Assembly: GCF_900115065.1 (NCBI RefSeq)
Contig: NZ_FOVE01000004.1
Location: 1-64,000 of the forward strand
From: Formivibrio citricus
Lineage (GTDB): Bacteria; Pseudomonadota; Gammaproteobacteria; Burkholderiales; Chitinibacteraceae
Direction of reading: 5' to 3'
DNA: 64,000 nt
The translations under genes and the position numbers were made by a program. Positions 60,412-64,000 of this stretch are shown piece after piece. The notes below the pieces were generated by a model that had not been told where the DNA came from, ran no database searches, and saw only the letters and a program-made list of their open reading frames with translations. The first letter of the stretch is position 1. The number at the start of each line of letters is the position of its first letter.

Positions 60412-61455
60412 TTACGCCCCTGCGCTCATGGCCTGCTGCAAGATACGCAGATAATTGCCCCCCATCACCGCGCCGATCTCGGCATCCTTCAAACCCAGCC
60501 GCGAAAGCTCGGCCGCCACGGCGGGTAAATCCCGGCAGCCGGACAGCGCCGAGCGCGGCAAGCCACCGTGGTCGGTGCCGATGCCGACATGCGACACGCC
60601 CAGCGCTTCCACCAGCTTGAAGAGGTATGCAGCAAAGGCTTCCGGCGTGCGCTGGCGCATCGGGAACGCGCCAATCACGCCGCCTTTTGCGGCAATGGTC
60701 TTGGCCAAGGGCGCATGAATCGCCCGCGCCGTGCGCCTGGCATGATCGGGGGGCGTATCGCTCACCCAGCCGTGGGAGTAAATCAGGGGTTGGGTGGAAA
60801 TTTCGAGTGCGTGCAGGATGCCTGCCGAGCTGCAATGCGCCACATCGACCAGCATGCCCAGCCGGTTGCATTCGCGCACCACGTCCTTGCCGAAATCGCT
60901 CAGGCCGTTGTAACGCGGGGGAAGATTGCAGATGTCGCCGACTTCCATCAGGCGGTAATGGACCAGTTGCAGGTGGCTCACACCCAGCGTTCGGGCGGCT
61001 TTCAGGGGTTCGAGCTTGCCTTCCAGGAAATCCGCGCCTTCGACCGCCAGCACGATTCCCGGCTTGCGGCCATCAAGCACCGACTTGAGATCGTGGCGCG
61101 CGCCCACCACGATCAGATCGTCTTTTCTGGCGCGCTTCAGGACATACTCGGCCATCTCGTCGAAATAACCGCGCAGCGATCCCGGCGAGGCATATTCCAC
61201 GACCTCGGTCCCGGTATGGCCGCGCCGGAACTGCGGGTAGTCCGCAACGATATTGATCGCCGCCAGCAGCAAACCGGCTTCGGTCATTGCTTCCCTCAGC
61301 CCGACCACATCCAGCGCCCCGGAACCGCCGCGCGCGCTGATGCCCCAGTGGCTGTGCATGTCTACACGGTTCAATGCCGGCGAGGTTGCCCATGCGGGCA
61401 AGGAAGAGGCTGCAGCCAGCGCGGCAGCGCCGGCACAAAAAGCACGTCGGTCCAT
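60412..61455 (-). CDS. Tat-exported M19 family dipeptidase
   Basis: The 347-aa product begins MDRRAFCAGAAALAAASSLPAWA, a twin-arginine-type signal. The mature part has the renal-dipeptidase metal sites: DMHSHWG, VEGADFLEGK, LVDVAHCS, SHGWVSDTPPDHARR and GIGTDHGGLP. Members cleave dipeptides, sometimes D-amino-acid containing, in the periplasm. The first motif is DMHSHWG rather than the commoner DGHNDLP, and a histidine replaces the usual Phe/Asp in GTDHGG, so the substrate range may differ. Confidence 0.88.
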   Translation of the reverse strand: MDRRAFCAGAAALAAASSLPAWATSPALNRVDMHSHWGISARGGSGALDVVGLREAMTEAGLLLAAINIVADYPQFRRGHTGTEVVEYASPGSLRGYFDEMAEYVLKRARKDDLIVVGARHDLKSVLDGRKPGIVLAVEGADFLEGKLEPLKAARTLGVSHLQLVHYRLMEVGDICNLPPRYNGLSDFGKDVVRECNRLGMLVDVAHCSSAGILHALEISTQPLIYSHGWVSDTPPDHARRTARAIHAPLAKTIAAKGGVIGAFPMRQRTPEAFAAYLFKLVEALGVSHVGIGTDHGGLPRSALSGCRDLPAVAAELSRLGLKDAEIGAVMGGNYLRILQQAMSAGA

Positions 61456-61485
61456 GCAACACCCCTCTTGAGAGGTCCGATCAAA

Positions 61486-62877
61486 TCATCGCAGCTTGAC
61501 CACTTTGGTTGCGGCCTTTTTCATCTCGGAACGCAGCAGTTTCATCATTTCCGGATCGAACGGCGGGCGCGTGGCCAGCAGCAATTCTGGCAGCTCGCTG
61601 GCATCGTGCAGCGAACCGAGATAATTCCAGTGTTCGAACACGTGCAGCACCGGCGCCCAGTCCGGGCCTTCGGCGATGCCGATCGGGCCGGGGTACGGCC
61701 AAGCCGGCATGCGCAGGCGCGACAGGCCGGCCAGCAAGCGGGCCTGATGGCTCGACAGCGATTCGCGCCCGATGCACGCGCCCTTGCATTTGCCGGCGGC
61801 GAGCCCCAGGCAGGCAGGCGAATCCGGTCGCGGCGCTTCCAGCCCGAGCACGCGCTTGCACAAACCTTGGGCTTCGACCTGGCGCGTCAGTGCGTTCGTG
61901 GCCTCGCGCCGGCTGCGGAACGGGCCGAACAGGTCGCGATCGGCAGGTACGCCTTCCGCAAGCGAAATCAATTCCAGTTGCCCGCTCGCCACATCCCAGC
62001 GCCAGCAGCAGGGCTCGCGCATTTCCGGTACGGGCGGGTTGTATTGCGGGGCAAGTTCGCGCAGCAGCTTTTTTTCCAGCAAGGCCGAGCCGAAATCACC
62101 CGAAGTTTCGAACCACTCCAGCCGTTGTGTAAACTTGACCAGCGGCAGCTCGCGCCGCTGCTTGCGCTTGCCGGCGAAGTGCGCCAGCACCTCCTTGCGC
62201 ACGTTGCCCGCGCTACCGACGAACAGCGGTGCGCCGTGTTCGCCATAACAGACGAACACCCCCGGCGTTTCCGGAAGCTCGTCCATCAGCGCCGTATCGA
62301 GCCCTTCCGGCCAGGCCGGCAGGCGCGTGAGTTCGGCAACCGCGGCATCGATGGCTTCCGGCCCTTGGGCACGTTCGGCCACCTGCATGAACTGGCGCAA
62401 CAATTCGGCATCGGTCAGGGCGCGATGGCGCTCGCCTTCGATGACAAGCCCGTGCCGGCTGACCAGCATGTCGAGGTTGTGCTTGTGCTCCAGCGGATAG
62501 AGTTTCTTGGACAACTGCACCGTGCACAGCACACGGGCGCGGAAATGGATGCCCAGGCGCTGGAATTCGCTTTTCAGAAACCCGTAATCGAAGCGCGCGT
62601 TGTGTGCGATAAACAGCCGCCCCTCCAGCTTGGCGAGCACGGTTTGCGCCAGATCGGCGAACGCGGGGGCATCGGCGACCATCGCATCGTCGATACCGGT
62701 CAGGTTCTGGATGAACGGCGGGATCGGCACGCCGGGATTGACAAGGCTCGACCAGCTTTCCACCCGGCCATCCTGCACCAGCACCAGCCCGATTTCGGTG
62801 ATGCGGTCGCGCAAGGGATTGGCGCCAGTGGTTTCGAGATCGACGAAAGCGAGCGGTTCGTTGGCCAGCGCGCTCAT
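61486..62877 (-). CDS. DnaQ-family exonuclease fused to a GIY-YIG nuclease-like domain
   Basis: The 463-aa protein has an N-terminal 3'-5' exonuclease domain with the DEDDh residues: FVDLETTGANP (Asp13, Glu15), IAHNARFDYGF, and the last aspartate in GERHRALTDAELL. A C-terminal half resembles UvrC/Cho GIY-YIG proteins (DELPETPGVFVCYGEHGAPLFVGSAGNVRKEVLAHF). The combination is known in proteobacteria and suggests a repair role. The GIY-YIG tyrosines are altered (VCY, LFVG), so nuclease activity of that half is uncertain. Confidence 0.85.
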   Translation of the reverse strand: MSALANEPLAFVDLETTGANPLRDRITEIGLVLVQDGRVESWSSLVNPGVPIPPFIQNLTGIDDAMVADAPAFADLAQTVLAKLEGRLFIAHNARFDYGFLKSEFQRLGIHFRARVLCTVQLSKKLYPLEHKHNLDMLVSRHGLVIEGERHRALTDAELLRQFMQVAERAQGPEAIDAAVAELTRLPAWPEGLDTALMDELPETPGVFVCYGEHGAPLFVGSAGNVRKEVLAHFAGKRKQRRELPLVKFTQRLEWFETSGDFGSALLEKKLLRELAPQYNPPVPEMREPCCWRWDVASGQLELISLAEGVPADRDLFGPFRSRREATNALTRQVEAQGLCKRVLGLEAPRPDSPACLGLAAGKCKGACIGRESLSSHQARLLAGLSRLRMPAWPYPGPIGIAEGPDWAPVLHVFEHWNYLGSLHDASELPELLLATRPPFDPEMMKLLRSEMKKAATKVVKLR

Positions 62878-62889
62878 TGGGAAATCCTC

Positions 62890-62985
62890 ACCACAGAGGC
62901 ACAGAGACCGGGAGAAAACCTGTTGAACGTGATCCCTCGCAGACGGCCTGTGGTTTTTCCTCTGTGTTCTCCGTGTCTCTGTGGT
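62890..62985. repeat. CACAGAG-type inverted repeat
   Basis: ACCACAGAGGCACAGAGA at 62890-62907 faces its near complement at 62971-62985 (CGTGTCTCTGTGGT). This low-complexity inverted repeat is a type often seen between proteobacterial genes. It lies in the 274-bp gap upstream of the nuclease gene. Confidence 0.5.
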
Positions 62986-63022
62986 TCAAATGCTTTTTTG
63001 AACTTCATGCAGGTATTCTCTC

Positions 63023-63162
63023 AAACCGCCTCAAAAAATCGGCGAGCGAAGGCAAATCAAGGAGCACGGAACACAGCAACCGGAATGGACATGTAGTCCA
63101 TGAGGATTGCGAGTACCGCGCGACGCAGGGTTGGCGAGCGCAGCCATTTTTTCAGGCGGTTT
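63023..63162. repeat. 140-bp MITE-like repeat overlapping the 3' end of the methyltransferase gene
   Basis: AAACCGCCTCAAAAAAT (63023-63039) and ATTTTTTCAGGCGGTTT (63146-63162) are inverted repeats matching at 16 of 17 positions. The interior has its own hairpin (ATGGAC/GTCCAT around 63089). The right terminal repeat contains the stop codon of the minus-strand gene at 63152. No clear target duplication is visible. Confidence 0.65.
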
Positions 63163-64000
63163 CGAACCGGAAACACTGGTGGATCTTTTTGTTCCGAAAA
63201 TCCTCCGGCACCGACTGCGCCGAGATGTCCTTGCACTGCGGCTGCAGCGATTCATCCATCTTGAAGGTGCGCAAGTTGTTGGAGAAATACAGCACGCCGC
63301 CGGGGCTCAGCAGCGCGAGGCACGATTCGATCAGCCAGGCATGGTCGCGCTGCACGTCGAGAATGCCCTGCATTTTTTTCGAGTTGGAAAACGACGGCGG
63401 ATCGCAGACGATCAGGTCGAATTTCTCGCGCCGCTCCAGCGCCTCGCGCAGATAAACGAACACATCTTCGCGGATGCGCGCGTGCTGGCGGATATCCATG
63501 CCGTTGAGGCCGAAGTTGCGCCCGGCCCAGTCGAGATAGGTATTGGACATGTCCACCGTCACCGTCTCGCGCGCGCCGCCGGCTGCGGCATAGACGCTGA
63601 AGGCGCCGGTATAGCTGAAGAGGTTGAGGAAGCGTTTGCCGGCCGCCTCGCCGCGCACGCGCTTGCGGGTATTGCGGTGATCGAGGAACAGGCCGGTATC
63701 GAGATAGGCATCGAGATTGACGTAAAACCCCAGCCCATCCTCGTGGACGACGAAATCCTCACCTTGCTCGCCGGTCTTCTCGTACTGCTGCTCGCCACGC
63801 TGGCGGCGGCGGGTTTTCAGGCTGACTGCGGCCAGCGGGATTTCCAGCACCTCGGAGCAAGCCAGACGGATGCCGTCCAGCCACAGCGCATGGTCTTCAT
63901 CGCTCTCCACCCAGCCGGTCTCCACCTCCTGCAGGTGCACGCGGCCTTCGTACCAATCGACGATCACGGGGAATTCGGGAACATCCCGGTCATAGAGGCG
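63152..64000 (-). CDS. RlmK-type 23S rRNA methyltransferase, 3' part
   Basis: The frame stays open to the window edge (reading RLYDRDVPEFPVIVDWYEG), so the gene continues beyond it; a GTG at 63967 is not the start. The 283 visible residues match the C-terminal RlmK (m7G2069) half of RlmKL: LKTRRRQRGEQQYEKTGEQGE, YLDTGLFLDHRNTRKRV, FLNLFSYTGAFSVYAAAGGA and DPPSFSNSKKM, then QCKDISAQSVPEDFRNKKIHQCF. Whether the RlmL half is fused upstream cannot be seen. The last codons and the stop lie inside a repeat element. Confidence 0.85.
   Translation of the reverse strand, partial: RLYDRDVPEFPVIVDWYEGRVHLQEVETGWVESDEDHALWLDGIRLACSEVLEIPLAAVSLKTRRRQRGEQQYEKTGEQGEDFVVHEDGLGFYVNLDAYLDTGLFLDHRNTRKRVRGEAAGKRFLNLFSYTGAFSVYAAAGGARETVTVDMSNTYLDWAGRNFGLNGMDIRQHARIREDVFVYLREALERREKFDLIVCDPPSFSNSKKMQGILDVQRDHAWLIESCLALLSPGGVLYFSNNLRTFKMDESLQPQCKDISAQSVPEDFRNKKIHQCFRFETA

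Overview
The window reads as chromosomal DNA of a betaproteobacterium, most likely of the Rhodocyclales or Neisseriales. Protein character, GC-rich housekeeping genes and the gene order rsmB - DUF3108 - purN - purM - perM - hda support this; the species cannot be named from sequence alone. About 52 genes, one tRNA and several repeat elements can be supported.

Region by region. 1-14.2 kb is half of a type VI secretion system (T6SS): the 3' part of a vgrG spike gene, a phospholipase D effector (Tle5 type), its Sel1-repeat lipoprotein immunity gene followed by a degenerate second copy, then tssF, tssG, tssH (ClpV), an unrecognised membrane protein, a PAAR tip and tssA. 14.4-18.2 kb carries D-glucarate dehydratase with a LacI-type operator and a convergent LacI-family regulator, a small secreted metzincin-like protease, and a 317-bp MITE-like element inserted in a terminator hairpin. 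18.2-38.9 kb is mostly housekeeping: ydgA-like, purB, purL, an HhH protein, a radical SAM protein, tRNA-Leu(GAG), garR, rsmB, a DUF3108 protein, purN, purM, perM, hda, ltaE, a receptor-like membrane protein, a cytochrome b561 and uvrB. 39.1-52.3 kb is the other half of the T6SS, with two divergent operons: tagX-tssM-tagF-tssB-tssC-hcp-two OmpA-like lipoproteins on the minus strand (visibly AT-richer) and tssJ-tssK-tssL-tssE plus a truncated vgrG on the plus strand. 52.3-58.5 kb holds a beta-carbonic anhydrase and three unrelated pyrophosphatases in a row: family II Mn-dependent with CBS domains, family I soluble, and a membrane ion-pumping enzyme. 58.6-64 kb has a PIG-L deacetylase, a cytochrome b561 behind a Fur-box-like site, a Tat-exported M19 dipeptidase, a DnaQ/GIY-YIG nuclease and the 3' part of an rRNA methyltransferase (RlmK domain) whose stop codon lies inside a repeat.

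Together the two T6SS halves supply all thirteen core functions (TssA-M). The normally adjacent tssE and tssF sit in different halves, and the vgrG fragment after tssE ends at an 18-bp sequence matching an IS903-group terminal repeat at 17 of 18 positions. One T6SS locus that was split by rearrangement, rather than two systems, is the best explanation. The most unusual features are this split, the decaying second immunity gene, the pyrophosphatase trio, and the MITE with a perfect 8-bp target duplication.
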